Below are positions 1 to 8,344 of a stretch of DNA of 64,000 nt, in pieces. The position numbers and the translations under genes are program-made. The stretch's first letter is position 1, and every line of letters begins with the position of its first letter. The notes below the pieces were generated by a model. The model was not told the origin of the DNA. It saw only the letters and a list, made by a program, of their open reading frames with translations, and did no database searches. Source of the DNA: Candidatus Neomicrothrix sp. UBA7884 (GTDB lineage Bacteria; Actinomycetota; Acidimicrobiia; Acidimicrobiales; MedAcidi-G1); NCBI GenBank assembly GCA_002501135.1, contig DLRQ01000090.1, forward strand, positions 52,084 to 116,083, written 5' to 3'.

Positions 1-1113
1 GGGGTCAGACAGTGGCAGACCGGCCTCCGGCGGGGAATCGCCGCGCACCATGCCGGAATGTTGCCTCTGTTCAAGGAGATAGCGGAGGAACTGTTTGCAT
101 CGGGCCTCCTAAAGATCGTCTACGCAACCGAGACCCTTGCACTCGGTGTGAACCTACCGGCCCGCTCTGTGGTGATCGAGAAGTTGACCAAGTTCACCGG
201 AGAGACACACGAGTTGCTCACCCCGGGACAGTTCGCCCAGCTGACCGGGCGGGCCGGGAGACGCGGAATCGACGACGAAGGAAACGCCCTCATCTGCTGG
301 ACCCCGTTTGTTCCGTTCCGGAAGGTCGCCGAGCTTGCCCGCAGCAGAGACTTTGTTCTCACCTCCGCGTTTCGCCCCACCTACAACATGCTGGCGAACC
401 TGATGCTCACCCGAACGAGGGCCGAGGCCATGGACCTTCTTGAGCGATCGTTCGCCCAGTTCCAGGACCGCCGACGACCGAATCCCGGCTCGAACCTCGT
501 CGAGCGGATGGACGGCATGGAACTCGTGCTGGAGAAGAGGGAAATGGCCCGGTCGTGGCAGTTGACCGAACGAGGTGCTCCTCTTGCCGGGATACACAAC
601 GAGGCTGACCTTCTGGTGGTCGAAGCCCTGGCAGCCGGCCTGTTTGACGATCTGGCCCCCGGCGAGACCGCAGCGGTCGTGTCCTGCCTTACCTATCGGC
701 GCCGTGGACCCCGCGGTGTCGCCGTGCCCGAGCCGCAGGGACGCATCGGGGCCAGAATCCGGGAGATCAGCAAACTCGGCGAGGAGATCCGTGCCGAGGG
801 GGCAAGTCTGGGTGTCGAGGTTGATTTCACGACGGACCACGGCCTGGCGGAGACGACCATGGAGTGGGTAGACGGAGGAAGCCTCGCCAGCATCCTCGAG
901 GATGGCAAGAATGCCGGTGAGTTCGTCCGAAATGTGAGGCTGGTTGCAGATCTCCTGGGCCAGATGAGCAAGGTGGCCGGCCCGGATCTGTCTGCCACCG
1001 CACGTAAGGCCATGGAAGGCCTGGAACGAGGCGTCGTGGTCCTTGCCGGTGCCATATCCGAGTCAGATGATGGCGGCTCAGCCGAGACGACTGACAGCCC
1101 CGAGGCGGCGTAA
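1..1113 (+). CDS. helY: SKI2-type DEAD/DEAH RNA helicase, C-terminal part (HelY-like), 5' truncated by window
   Basis: The reading frame is open from base 1, so the start lies outside the window; about 370 residues are visible. Helicase motif V (YATETLALGVNLPA) and motif VI (QLTGRAGRRGID) appear early, preceded by GIAAHHAGM, which is typical of the SKI2/Mtr4 superfamily. The rest is the long helical C-terminal region found in actinobacterial HelY. The family couples ATP hydrolysis to RNA unwinding and is thought to act in RNA turnover. The next gene begins 6 bp after the stop, which suggests cotranscription. Family assignment is firm; the symbol rests on resemblance to HelY. Confidence 0.85.
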   Translation, partial: GVRQWQTGLRRGIAAHHAGMLPLFKEIAEELFASGLLKIVYATETLALGVNLPARSVVIEKLTKFTGETHELLTPGQFAQLTGRAGRRGIDDEGNALICWTPFVPFRKVAELARSRDFVLTSAFRPTYNMLANLMLTRTRAEAMDLLERSFAQFQDRRRPNPGSNLVERMDGMELVLEKREMARSWQLTERGAPLAGIHNEADLLVVEALAAGLFDDLAPGETAAVVSCLTYRRRGPRGVAVPEPQGRIGARIREISKLGEEIRAEGASLGVEVDFTTDHGLAETTMEWVDGGSLASILEDGKNAGEFVRNVRLVADLLGQMSKVAGPDLSATARKAMEGLERGVVVLAGAISESDDGGSAETTDSPEAA

Positions 1114-1119
1114 CTGCTC

Positions 1120-1728
1120 ATGTCGCTCTCAAGAGGACAGAACTGGGGTGGGCTCGGCGGACTACCGGACGGATCAGAAGTGGCCGGCAGCGATTCCGAA
1201 CTTGGGGCCATCGTTGGTGCAGCACGCTCGGCCGGAAACGACCTTCCGACAGTCGGCCTCACCGGAGGCGACCTCTGGCGGACACTCGGTGGCACTGACA
1301 CTGGGAGCGGCTTCTCAGACGACTCGACCAGGGTTCTCGTCGATATCGGATCAGCTCTTCTGGATGGGCGAATCCACTGGTTCGTCGCCCACCTCGTCGC
1401 CCGCCGCAACTGGCTGACCGGGCGTTGCTGGATAGCTGCGAACGGGGCCCACCTTGGGCACTGGAACCTTGCGCCCAGAGCGCATCCCGGTGACGGTCTG
1501 TTGGACCTGCTCGACTCGGACCTGCCGCTCCGTCAACGCCTGAATGCCCACCGGAGGCTGCACTCCGGTACCCACCTGCCTCATCCCGGCATCACCTACA
1601 CGCGACAGCCGGCGGTGCAGGTGTCGTTCAGGCATCCAGTGCCGATCTACCTTGATTCTGAACCTGTCGGTGCCCACAGAAACATCTCCGTGCGTGTGGA
1701 ACCGGCCGTGCTGCGCCTTGTCATCTGA
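1120..1728 (+). CDS. Conserved actinobacterial protein resembling the C-terminal domain of diacylglycerol/lipid kinases
   Basis: This 202-residue protein starts 6 bp after the helicase stop. The opening (SLSRGQNWG) and the later DGLLDLLD, SGTHLPHPGI and LDSEPVG followed by an SVRVEP segment recall the C-terminal beta-rich domain of YegS/DAGK-type lipid kinases. The N-terminal ATP-binding half of such kinases is missing, so it is unlikely to be a kinase on its own. Similar stand-alone proteins occur in actinobacteria, to my recollection next to helicase genes. No membrane segment is seen. A 507-aa antisense frame overlaps it but is a shadow. The function is unknown and the kinase-domain resemblance is tentative. 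Confidence 0.65.
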   Translation: MSLSRGQNWGGLGGLPDGSEVAGSDSELGAIVGAARSAGNDLPTVGLTGGDLWRTLGGTDTGSGFSDDSTRVLVDIGSALLDGRIHWFVAHLVARRNWLTGRCWIAANGAHLGHWNLAPRAHPGDGLLDLLDSDLPLRQRLNAHRRLHSGTHLPHPGITYTRQPAVQVSFRHPVPIYLDSEPVGAHRNISVRVEPAVLRLVI

Positions 1729-1782
1729 ACCTGCCTGGACACCTGTGACAATCGGGCCAGGCTGTAGCGGTACGATCCGTCG

Positions 1783-2997
1783 ATGGCAGACGACGCAGCC
1801 GTGGTTCGGGCAAGACAGAGGGTCCTTGAGAAGATCGATGATCTGGCTGACACCCTGATCGCCGCATCGCATCAGATACACGCCCAGCCGGAACTCGGGT
1901 TTAAGGAACACCTCGCACACGAACTCCTTACAGGGGTGCTCGAGGCCGAAGGAATGGACGTAGTCAGGTCCGCATACGGCCTCGAGACAGCGTTCGAGGC
2001 AGCAGCTGGAAGCGAGGGACCGCTGATAGCGGTTCTGTGCGAATACGACGCTCTGCCCGGAATCGGTCACGCCTGTGGTCACAACATCATCGCCACGGCC
2101 GGTCTGGGGGCCGGTCTGGCCGCCGCCGCCGTAGCGACAGAGCTTGGTGGACGTGTTCGCATCCTCGGCACTCCGGCCGAGGAGGGTGGCGGTGGCAAGG
2201 TTTTGATGCTCGAACGGGGGGCGTTCGACGATGTTGAGGCTGCACTGATGGTGCACCCCGCTGACGCAGATCTGCGAAACATCACCAGCCTTGCCGTCCA
2301 ACAGGTTCAGGCGGTATTCACCGGCAGGGCGGCACATGCTGCGGCAGCTCCCGAGCGTGGTCTCAACGCACTCGATGCAGCGGTCCTCGGCTACATGAAC
2401 GTTGCTGCCCTCCGGCAACACATTGCTCCTGAGGAGCGGATCCACGGGATCTTCACCGATGCCGGCCGGCGGGCCAACATCGTGCCCGAACGGGCGGCAG
2501 CCAGCTGGTATGTACGTTCGCCCGACCGTGCCGGTGCCGATGCCCTGGCGAGACGTGTGGTTGCCTGTCTTGAGGCTGGTGCGCTGGCGAGTGGCTGCTC
2601 GGTGAGCCACGAACTGATCCAGCCCAGCTACAACGAGGTTCGTGACAATCAGGCTCTGCTTGATCGGTACGTGGCCAACTCGGTCAGCCTCGGTCGCGAT
2701 GTCCACCCCACAGACAACCATCAGGTTGTAGGCAGCACCGATCTCGGAAATGTGAGCTACGCGGTCCCGGCGATCCATCCGATGATCAAGACGGCTCCAA
2801 TGGGAACAGCCATCCACACCAACGATTTCGCGGCGGCTGCGGTCAGCGATGAAGCCGATCAGGCAGTCCTCCACGGCGCCCGGTCAATGGCGCTGACTGT
2901 CGTGGACTGCTGGGCTGACAACCGTGTCCTCGAGGCGGCCCGGCACGAGTTCGCCTCCGCCTCAGCAGTCCGCGAAGGCGACCCTCAGACGACGTAG
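1783..2997 (+). CDS. M20-family amidohydrolase/peptidase (AbgB-like)
   Basis: The 404-residue protein shows M20 metallo-hydrolase signatures: EYDALPGIGHACGHN at residues 87-101 supplies metal ligands, and TPAEEGGGGK at about 130-139 supplies the catalytic Glu pair. A dimerisation domain follows (about 190-300, with AVFTGRAAHAAAAPERG). It most resembles the p-aminobenzoyl-glutamate hydrolase and amidohydrolase branch, which cleaves amide bonds of N-acyl amino acids; the substrate cannot be fixed. There is no signal peptide, so it should be cytoplasmic. The ATG at 1783 lacks a clear Shine-Dalgarno. The next gene starts 11 bp after its stop. Confidence 0.85.
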   Translation: MADDAAVVRARQRVLEKIDDLADTLIAASHQIHAQPELGFKEHLAHELLTGVLEAEGMDVVRSAYGLETAFEAAAGSEGPLIAVLCEYDALPGIGHACGHNIIATAGLGAGLAAAAVATELGGRVRILGTPAEEGGGGKVLMLERGAFDDVEAALMVHPADADLRNITSLAVQQVQAVFTGRAAHAAAAPERGLNALDAAVLGYMNVAALRQHIAPEERIHGIFTDAGRRANIVPERAAASWYVRSPDRAGADALARRVVACLEAGALASGCSVSHELIQPSYNEVRDNQALLDRYVANSVSLGRDVHPTDNHQVVGSTDLGNVSYAVPAIHPMIKTAPMGTAIHTNDFAAAAVSDEADQAVLHGARSMALTVVDCWADNRVLEAARHEFASASAVREGDPQTT

Positions 2998-3008
2998 CCT
3001 CAGCGGCC

Positions 3009-4643
3009 GTGTCCACCTACATCGCCGAGGACTTCAGCTCCGAAGAAGCCGACGTTCTGCGGCGCTACTTCACCAACCTGGATCAGCCGGTTTTTGCTCT
3101 GGTAAACCTGCCGGAGGTGGTCAAGGGGGCCCTCTTCGCACGCTACTCACGCTCTGACAAGAGCCTCCGGCGTTTGTTTCTAGAAGAGTTTGTGGGCGAG
3201 TTGGATGTCTCCGGCGATGAGACAATCGATGCAACTGTCGGCCTGCGTCGTGCCGAGGAGTTATATGACCGTGTCTTTTTCGAGTACGGAGACGACAGCG
3301 TTGCCCAGCTGGGTGGTGTGCACCTCGCCTGTGAGCAGGCTTCCAACCTCTTGACAAAGGTGCTCGAGTGGGGACGCCTGATGTCCTATCTCGAACAGTC
3401 GACGCGCTACATCGCCTACGACTCGAGGCTCGGCGGAAGGTACCGCTACTTCCGCGATCCGGAGATCCTGTCCTCGGCGCTCGGAACCAGGTACATCTCC
3501 GACATGGACAGGCTCTTTGAGAACTACGCCGAGATGGTTCCGCTCATGGCGAACCATTTCAGAAGCGTGGCACCCAAGGCTGACAGCGACTCGGACTTCG
3601 TCTATCGCCAGGCGGTGGCGGCCAAGGCCTTCGACTCTGTGAGGGGGATGCTTCCGGCGGCATCGCTGTCGAACGTCGGTATCTACGCCTCCGGCCAGGC
3701 CTACGAGGCACTGCTGGTCCGCATGCGTGCTCACGTTCTTCCAGAGGCCAGGTCCTACGCCGAGTTGATGCTGGCCGAGCTCCGCAAGGTCATCCCGTCG
3801 TTTCTCAAGCGTGTCGACCTGCCCGACAGGGGAGAGGCCACCGGTGCCTACGGGGCCGACTGCAGGGACCGTCTCGCCGACGTGGCCGAAAGTCTGTTTC
3901 CCGACAGCGAGGTTCCTGATGCCGGGCCTCTGGTCGACCTGACCGACTTTGATCCTGATGCCGAGGTCAAGTTGGTGGCCGCAGCGCTGTACCCGTTCAC
4001 GAACCAGTCGGACCGACTTGTCGAAGGGCGCGTCAGGAGCATGACCGTCGACGAACGCCTCGGCGTTCTGAGGGCTCTCGTAGGAGACCGCTCCAACCGA
4101 CGCCACAGACCGGGTCGAGCACTCGAGCGGCCCTCCTACCGATTCGACATCCTCTCCGACTACGGGGCGTTTCGGGACCTGCAACGCCACCGGATGATGA
4201 CCCTCGACTGGCAGCGTCTCAGCACCTCGCACGGCTTCGTACGGCCTCCGGAGGTCGACGACGCAGGCCTTGCTGACCGGTTCGATGCCTCCATGGAACG
4301 CTCAGAGGCCCTTCATGACGCCCTCGAACCGGAATTTCCCGATCAGGCTCCATATGCGGCTGCTCTTGCCTTCCGGGTCCGCTACATGATGCACATGAAT
4401 GCCAGAGAGGCAATGCATGTTCTCGAGTTGCGCACGTCTCCACAGGGCCATCCGGCCTACAGGCGGGTCTGCCAGGAGATGCACACCCAGATCCGTGATG
4501 TTGCCGGCCACCGCGCCATTGCCGAGATGATGTCTTACGTGGACCACTCCACCGGAGCAGACCTGGAGCGTCTCGAGTCGGAGCGTAGAAGCGAGCAGAA
4601 GAGGGTTGTGACCATGGACGGTTCCGACCCTTCGATCGCATGA
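3009..4643 (+). CDS. Long ThyX-like protein (two FAD-dependent thymidylate synthase-type halves)
   Basis: At 544 residues this is about twice the 220-260 of classical ThyX. The N-terminal half carries VKGALFARYSRSDKSLRRL, then EQSTRY, which resembles the nucleotide-binding SxRY part of ThyX. The C-terminal half carries FRDLQRHRMMTLDWQRLS, close to the RHRxxS signature but with Thr in place of its final Ser, then ARxxxHxLELRTxxxGH, like the C-terminal ThyX helix. It may be a catalytic or degenerate ThyX paralogue; whether it makes dTMP is uncertain. The GTG start at 3009 lies 11 bp after the amidohydrolase stop. No other thymidylate synthase lies in the window. Confidence 0.75.
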   Translation: MSTYIAEDFSSEEADVLRRYFTNLDQPVFALVNLPEVVKGALFARYSRSDKSLRRLFLEEFVGELDVSGDETIDATVGLRRAEELYDRVFFEYGDDSVAQLGGVHLACEQASNLLTKVLEWGRLMSYLEQSTRYIAYDSRLGGRYRYFRDPEILSSALGTRYISDMDRLFENYAEMVPLMANHFRSVAPKADSDSDFVYRQAVAAKAFDSVRGMLPAASLSNVGIYASGQAYEALLVRMRAHVLPEARSYAELMLAELRKVIPSFLKRVDLPDRGEATGAYGADCRDRLADVAESLFPDSEVPDAGPLVDLTDFDPDAEVKLVAAALYPFTNQSDRLVEGRVRSMTVDERLGVLRALVGDRSNRRHRPGRALERPSYRFDILSDYGAFRDLQRHRMMTLDWQRLSTSHGFVRPPEVDDAGLADRFDASMERSEALHDALEPEFPDQAPYAAALAFRVRYMMHMNAREAMHVLELRTSPQGHPAYRRVCQEMHTQIRDVAGHRAIAEMMSYVDHSTGADLERLESERRSEQKRVVTMDGSDPSIA

Positions 4644-4752
4644 AACCCGAGGAAATCGGGATCATCTCGACAGTCGGATTCCGCTGTGGCGCCCAACAGC
4701 ACCGGAACCTGTCTATGCTCCGGCCGCGATCCCCAGATCAGCCGAGGAAACA

Positions 4753-5181
4753 ATGAGCGACGACGAAACAACCGATGACCTGCCAGACGACGAGCCCGAC
4801 GAGGAGTTCGACGACGAGGACGCGCCCGAGGATGTGTTTGCCGAGGACGGCGAATCCGGCAATGGAGACGAAGACGATGATGAAGACGACGAGGACGGGC
4901 CGAAGCCGGTCAAGACGGCTGTGGCCGACGACGAGGACGACCCTGATCCGGACGATGTTGAGGCAGAACTCGATGCAATCCTCAAGGAACGGCTCGCCGC
5001 CGGCGACGACGACGACGACGAGGACGAGGACGAGGGCGTCCAGCGGAGTCAGGCGGCACCAGGAAGTGTCGAGGAGCGACAGGAGACAGAGATGCACTGT
5101 CCCCACTGCTTTCTTCTGGTTCAGGCAACTGCAGTAGCCGAGACCGGCGAATGTGGGCACTGCGGCGGCCCCATTACGTGA
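4753..5181 (+). CDS. Small, extremely acidic protein with C-terminal zinc-ribbon-like CPHC...CGHCGG
   Basis: The 142-residue protein has about 95 N-terminal residues dominated by Asp and Glu, so it is probably disordered. The C-terminus, after residue ~110, has two Cys pairs (CPHC and CGHC) spaced as in a small zinc ribbon. The family is not recognised. A strongly acidic tail on a zinc ribbon suggests docking to a basic partner or nucleic-acid machinery, but that is inference. A Val/Ser-rich frame on the other strand is the shadow of the GAC/GAT repeats. The GNAT gene follows 19 bp downstream. Confidence 0.7.
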   Translation: MSDDETTDDLPDDEPDEEFDDEDAPEDVFAEDGESGNGDEDDDEDDEDGPKPVKTAVADDEDDPDPDDVEAELDAILKERLAAGDDDDDEDEDEGVQRSQAAPGSVEERQETEMHCPHCFLLVQATAVAETGECGHCGGPIT

Positions 5182-5200
5182 CCCGGTCGGGAATCTGAGC

Positions 5201-5674
5201 GTGGAGGCAGCCAGACTGGCGACCACCGCCGACAGCACAGACCTCGAGGCACTGCTTGCTGCATCCCGCCGGGAAATGGCAGACAAGCGCGGTGGTGAGG
5301 TTCTCACACGTCTGGACCAGGGTGCTGCTGATCTGCCGGCGAGGGCCCGCGAGTGCCTCGCCTCACCTGACCTGACTGTTGGCCTCGGCACAATCGACGG
5401 AGTGCCGGTCGGCTACGGGGTGATGCGAATCTCAGAGGCTGCCGACGGCGACCCTCATGCTGTTGTCGAGGAACTGTTCGTGGATCCCGAAGCCAGGTCG
5501 GTTGGAGTCGGCGAGGCCCTCATGGCATTCCTGGTGACTGAGGCAGAGGAACGGGGTGCTCTCGGGATTGAGGCAACAGCGTTACCCGGCGACCGTGCTA
5601 CCAAGAACTTCTTCGAAATACAGGGCATGGTGGCGCGGACCATTGTGGTGCATCGCTGGTTGGACGGCCGGTGA
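5201..5674 (+). CDS. GNAT-family N-acetyltransferase
   Basis: The GTG at 5201 is preferred over an in-frame ATG at 5153 that would overlap the previous gene. It gives 157 residues. The core has VEELFVDPEARSVGVGEALM, the GNAT beta4-alpha3 region with the acetyl-CoA pyrophosphate-binding loop (usually R/QxxGxG/A, here RSVGVG), followed by ALPGDRATKNFFE, the usual helix near the active site. GNATs transfer an acetyl group from acetyl-CoA to amines; the substrate is unknown. The stop overlaps the start of the NUDIX gene by 4 bp (GTGA), so the two are translationally coupled. Confidence 0.8.
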   Translation: MEAARLATTADSTDLEALLAASRREMADKRGGEVLTRLDQGAADLPARARECLASPDLTVGLGTIDGVPVGYGVMRISEAADGDPHAVVEELFVDPEARSVGVGEALMAFLVTEAEERGALGIEATALPGDRATKNFFEIQGMVARTIVVHRWLDGR

Positions 5675-6096
5675 GCGTCGGTAGACCCGAACTCTGCGTC
5701 GGAGCGGTAGCTGTACGGGATGAACATCTGCTGATGATCCGTCGCGGGACAGAACCCGGGCTCGGCATGTGGTCTCTGCCGGGTGGACGCGTGGAGGCGG
5801 CCGAGTCGGTTGTCTCAACTGTCCTGCGCGAGCTGCAGGAGGAGACCGGCCTGGAGGGGCTCTGTGGCGAGCTGCTTGGATGGGTGGAGCGGTCCGGGGT
5901 CAGCCACCACTACGTGATCCTCAACTTCAGGGTGACGGTCCTGGGATGTGCAGAACCGGTGGCTGGCGACGATGCGGATGAGGCCCGATGGATCTCTCTC
6001 GAGGAGGTATCTGGAACCGATCTGGTTGAGGGAATGGAGACATTCCTCATCGAGCACGGCGTCATTCCGGAGGGACCGGTGCTTGGAGTTCTCTGA
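5671..6096 (+). CDS. NUDIX hydrolase
   Basis: The 141-residue protein has a complete Nudix box at residues 39-61 (G-x5-E-x7-RELQEETGL). The Glu residues bind the divalent metal used to cleave a nucleoside diphosphate linked to another group. It is compact, with no extra domains, like housecleaning MutT/ADP-ribose-type enzymes; the exact substrate is not apparent. The GTG start overlaps the GNAT stop. Only 8 bp separate its stop from that of the convergent enoyl-CoA hydratase gene. Confidence 0.88.
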   Translation: MSVGRPELCVGAVAVRDEHLLMIRRGTEPGLGMWSLPGGRVEAAESVVSTVLRELQEETGLEGLCGELLGWVERSGVSHHYVILNFRVTVLGCAEPVAGDDADEARWISLEEVSGTDLVEGMETFLIEHGVIPEGPVLGVL

Positions 6097-6104
6097 GGAG
6101 ACTC

Positions 6105-6866
6105 CTACCGGCCCTTCCAGACGGGCGGTCGCTTCTCGATGAAGGCCAGCGGACCCTCCTGGAAGTCCTCACTGCGCCAGACTGCACGGCTCTCCTCCAT
6201 GACCACGGTGTTCGCCTCCTCGTCGGGCAGGAGCCGGGTCGCCAGAATCGAGCGTCGCGATGCACGCACCGCAAGTGGGGCATTCCCATTTATCTCAGCG
6301 GCGAGTTCCAGCGCCTTCTCGAGAGCGCTGCCGGGTTCAACAAGTCGGTTGACCATTCCGTGACGGTGGGCCTCGGTTGCGCTCAGGTCCGCACCGGTGA
6401 GTGCCAGTTCCATTGCGATACTCGGCGGTAGTACCCGGGGAAGGCGAAAGAGTCCACCGGCCGCAGCGATCAGTGAACGCTTTACCTCGGGTATTCCGAA
6501 GTGGGCCCCGGTCGATGCGACGACCAGGTCGCAGGCCAGGATGATCTCTGTGCCACCGGCGACGGCCGGACCCTCGACGGCAGCGATGAGGGGTTTGCTC
6601 CTGGTGCGGTCAACCACGCCAGCGAACCCACCGCGTTCGGTAGCCAGGTCGGTCTCTCCGGCGGCGATCGCCTTCAGGTCGGCCCCGGCGCAGAAGGCGG
6701 GTCCGTTGGCGCAGATCACGCCAACCCACGCCTCATCGTCCTCCTCGAACCGGTCGACTGCTGCCTCGATAGCGGCAGCCATAGATCCGTTGATCGCATT
6801 GCGCGCCTCGGGCCTGTTCAGCCTGATGAGGCCGACCCGTTCCAGCAGTTCGTATTCAACGATCAC
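6105..6866 (-). CDS. Enoyl-CoA hydratase/isomerase family protein (crotonase fold)
   Basis: The 253-residue crotonase-fold protein has NRPEARNAINGSM near the N-terminus, the oxyanion-hole segment PAFCAGADLKAI at about 55-66, and the second oxyanion and catalytic region VEGPAVAGGTEIILACDLVVA at about 100-120. It probably hydrates or isomerises an enoyl-CoA in fatty-acid or amino-acid breakdown. The two usual catalytic Glu positions are not obvious: the second falls near GIPEVKRSL. No neighbouring beta-oxidation genes identify the substrate. Confidence 0.85.
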   Translation of the reverse strand: MIVEYELLERVGLIRLNRPEARNAINGSMAAAIEAAVDRFEEDDEAWVGVICANGPAFCAGADLKAIAAGETDLATERGGFAGVVDRTRSKPLIAAVEGPAVAGGTEIILACDLVVASTGAHFGIPEVKRSLIAAAGGLFRLPRVLPPSIAMELALTGADLSATEAHRHGMVNRLVEPGSALEKALELAAEINGNAPLAVRASRRSILATRLLPDEEANTVVMEESRAVWRSEDFQEGPLAFIEKRPPVWKGR

Positions 6867-6918
6867 GCCGGCGACTCTAGCCAGCGGGTCCAGACGGGCC
6901 CGGTGTCGGCCGGGGCCT

Positions 6919-8205
6919 CTAGGAGGCTGCCGGCCGCCGGGGCCGACGGTTGCGGCGCGGGGGAGTGGGCTTTATCCCGAAGCTTGCAGCCACATCAGGA
7001 ATGCTCATGGAAACCCGTCGGACCACCTCGAGCAGTTCTTCGGCTGGCTCGGCCGGGATGCCCTGGGGGACAACGCGCAGATGAACAGGCGAAAGGGCCA
7101 CGGCATCGATGATCGTGGCCCAGCGGTCCTGGCTGATCTGGGATGTCAGGCTGGCGTTGGCCGCTTCGGCCAAACGTTCCAACTCAGCCGCCGGTAGGGG
7201 AGAGCCGGCCTTCGGCGGCCGGGAACTGAGGCGGAGGGCACGCACAATGCGGCCGTCGTCGAGGGTTGTTCTGACCTCGGTCATCCACTCTGTGTGCTCA
7301 TGCTCGACGCGTGCTACCAGGCCCTCTCGGAGCTTCTCGGCCAACTCCCGCGTTTCCTCGGTCCGCGCCGCTGTATCAGCTGCCACGACGACCGACCGGA
7401 GGTCACGGAGGTCAACCTCTGCCATACCGGCAAGGGCGGCTTCGGCGCGGTCGTGCCAGTCGGCGGTGCGGAGCTTCGGCTGAATTCGCTCTGCGAGCTG
7501 GAGCAGCAGATCTACAGGGATCTCGGGTTCACCGGCCGCGGCTGCCTCCTTGTTCTGGCTGGTGACTGCGTCACGTAGGCCCGGAATGCCGGCACGGGCA
7601 AGATGCTGGCCGATGAGCCGCACTTCCTCGGGGAGCGCTGCAAGAGCTGCCTTTCGGTGTTTACGGCGGGGGCGAAGGCGCTTTGGTCTGGGCGCTGCAG
7701 ATGTGGCGGGGGAGCGCCGCCTGGCACCTTCGGCACCCTGGCCCGACCTTCGACGGCCGCTGCTCCTCTTATCGGGCCCAGAGGCGTTGTCGCTGCGCTT
7801 GTCAGAGGCGCTCCGGCGCTCATCTCGTTCCCTGCGGCCGCTGCCTCCCCTCTTGCCGTCTCTGCGCCCACCCTTTGAGTCGCCGTCACGGCGAGGCTTG
7901 TTGTCCCTGCGTCCAGAGCGCCCCTTCTTTGCAAGGGTGGTGATGACATCGGGCTCGCTGCGTCCGCTGCCGAGGATCTCGAGCAGGTCCGGTTTGCCGC
8001 TGCCCTCCTTTGGAGCCAGAACCGCTGTTATCTCGATGCCGTCGACGAACTGTTCGGTCTCGGCGCGAAGCAGATCTCCTACTGAGACACCGTCTGGTAG
8101 CAGTGTGGCGTCGACCGCACCACGGGGCTCGCGTGCACCAGCGGCTCTCCATGTCCAGGAGCCGTCGTCGCGATTGCTTGTCAGTTCGATCTCGATGCGT
8201 GGCAT
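6919..8205 (-). CDS. Uncharacterised protein with Arg/Gly/Lys-rich linker between two conserved regions
   Basis: I choose the ATG at 8205 over a TTG 9 bp upstream, giving 428 residues. A short N-terminal beta-rich domain (MPRIEIELTS to about residue 90) is followed by a very basic low-complexity stretch (about 90-180) rich in RRD, GGRR and KRS. A predicted all-helical C-terminal domain of about 240 residues comes next, and a final PRRNRRPRR tail. The family is not recognised. The RG/RR-rich linker resembles those of RNA-binding proteins, so a nucleic-acid or ribosome-associated role is conceivable but unproven. It is divergent from the recombinase gene, with 139 bp between the starts. Confidence 0.65.
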   Translation of the reverse strand: MPRIEIELTSNRDDGSWTWRAAGAREPRGAVDATLLPDGVSVGDLLRAETEQFVDGIEITAVLAPKEGSGKPDLLEILGSGRSEPDVITTLAKKGRSGRRDNKPRRDGDSKGGRRDGKRGGSGRRERDERRSASDKRSDNASGPDKRSSGRRRSGQGAEGARRRSPATSAAPRPKRLRPRRKHRKAALAALPEEVRLIGQHLARAGIPGLRDAVTSQNKEAAAAGEPEIPVDLLLQLAERIQPKLRTADWHDRAEAALAGMAEVDLRDLRSVVVAADTAARTEETRELAEKLREGLVARVEHEHTEWMTEVRTTLDDGRIVRALRLSSRPPKAGSPLPAAELERLAEAANASLTSQISQDRWATIIDAVALSPVHLRVVPQGIPAEPAEELLEVVRRVSMSIPDVAASFGIKPTPPRRNRRPRRPAAS

Positions 8206-8280
8206 GGCCCACAACGCTAGCCGTCAGGAGGGGGATGGCGACCTGAACGTCGTGGACTTTCCGGGGATGCATCCACCCCT

Positions 8281-8308
8281 TGTGTAGATAACGAATGTTA
8301 TCATCTAT
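8281..8308. promoter_or_regulatory. dif-like dyad / possible Xer recombination site or operator
   Basis: A perfect 6-bp inverted repeat, GATAAC-GAAT-GTTATC (8287-8302), sits in an AT-rich patch of a GC-rich region, 36 bp before the recombinase start. Framed as 11 bp + 6 bp + 11 bp, it has ATAA-N6-TTAT at the inner arms, the same core as bacterial dif. The outer arms are only weakly symmetric. It could instead be an operator or promoter: TATCAT at 8299-8304 could serve as a -10. Confidence 0.4.
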
Positions 8309-8344
8309 TCCTGTGAACTACCCGAGCGATACGACAGCACCGAG

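Noticed and set aside
1351..2874. 507-codon open frame on the minus strand across two plus-strand genes
   Set aside because: It lies over the M20 gene and the DAGK-like gene, both with clear family motifs; its translation has no recognisable domain and is biased as expected for an antisense shadow.
4738..5391. Val/Ser-rich minus-strand frame over the acidic gene
   Set aside because: It is the complement of GAC/GAT repeats; the acidic frame has the Cys-pair ribbon.
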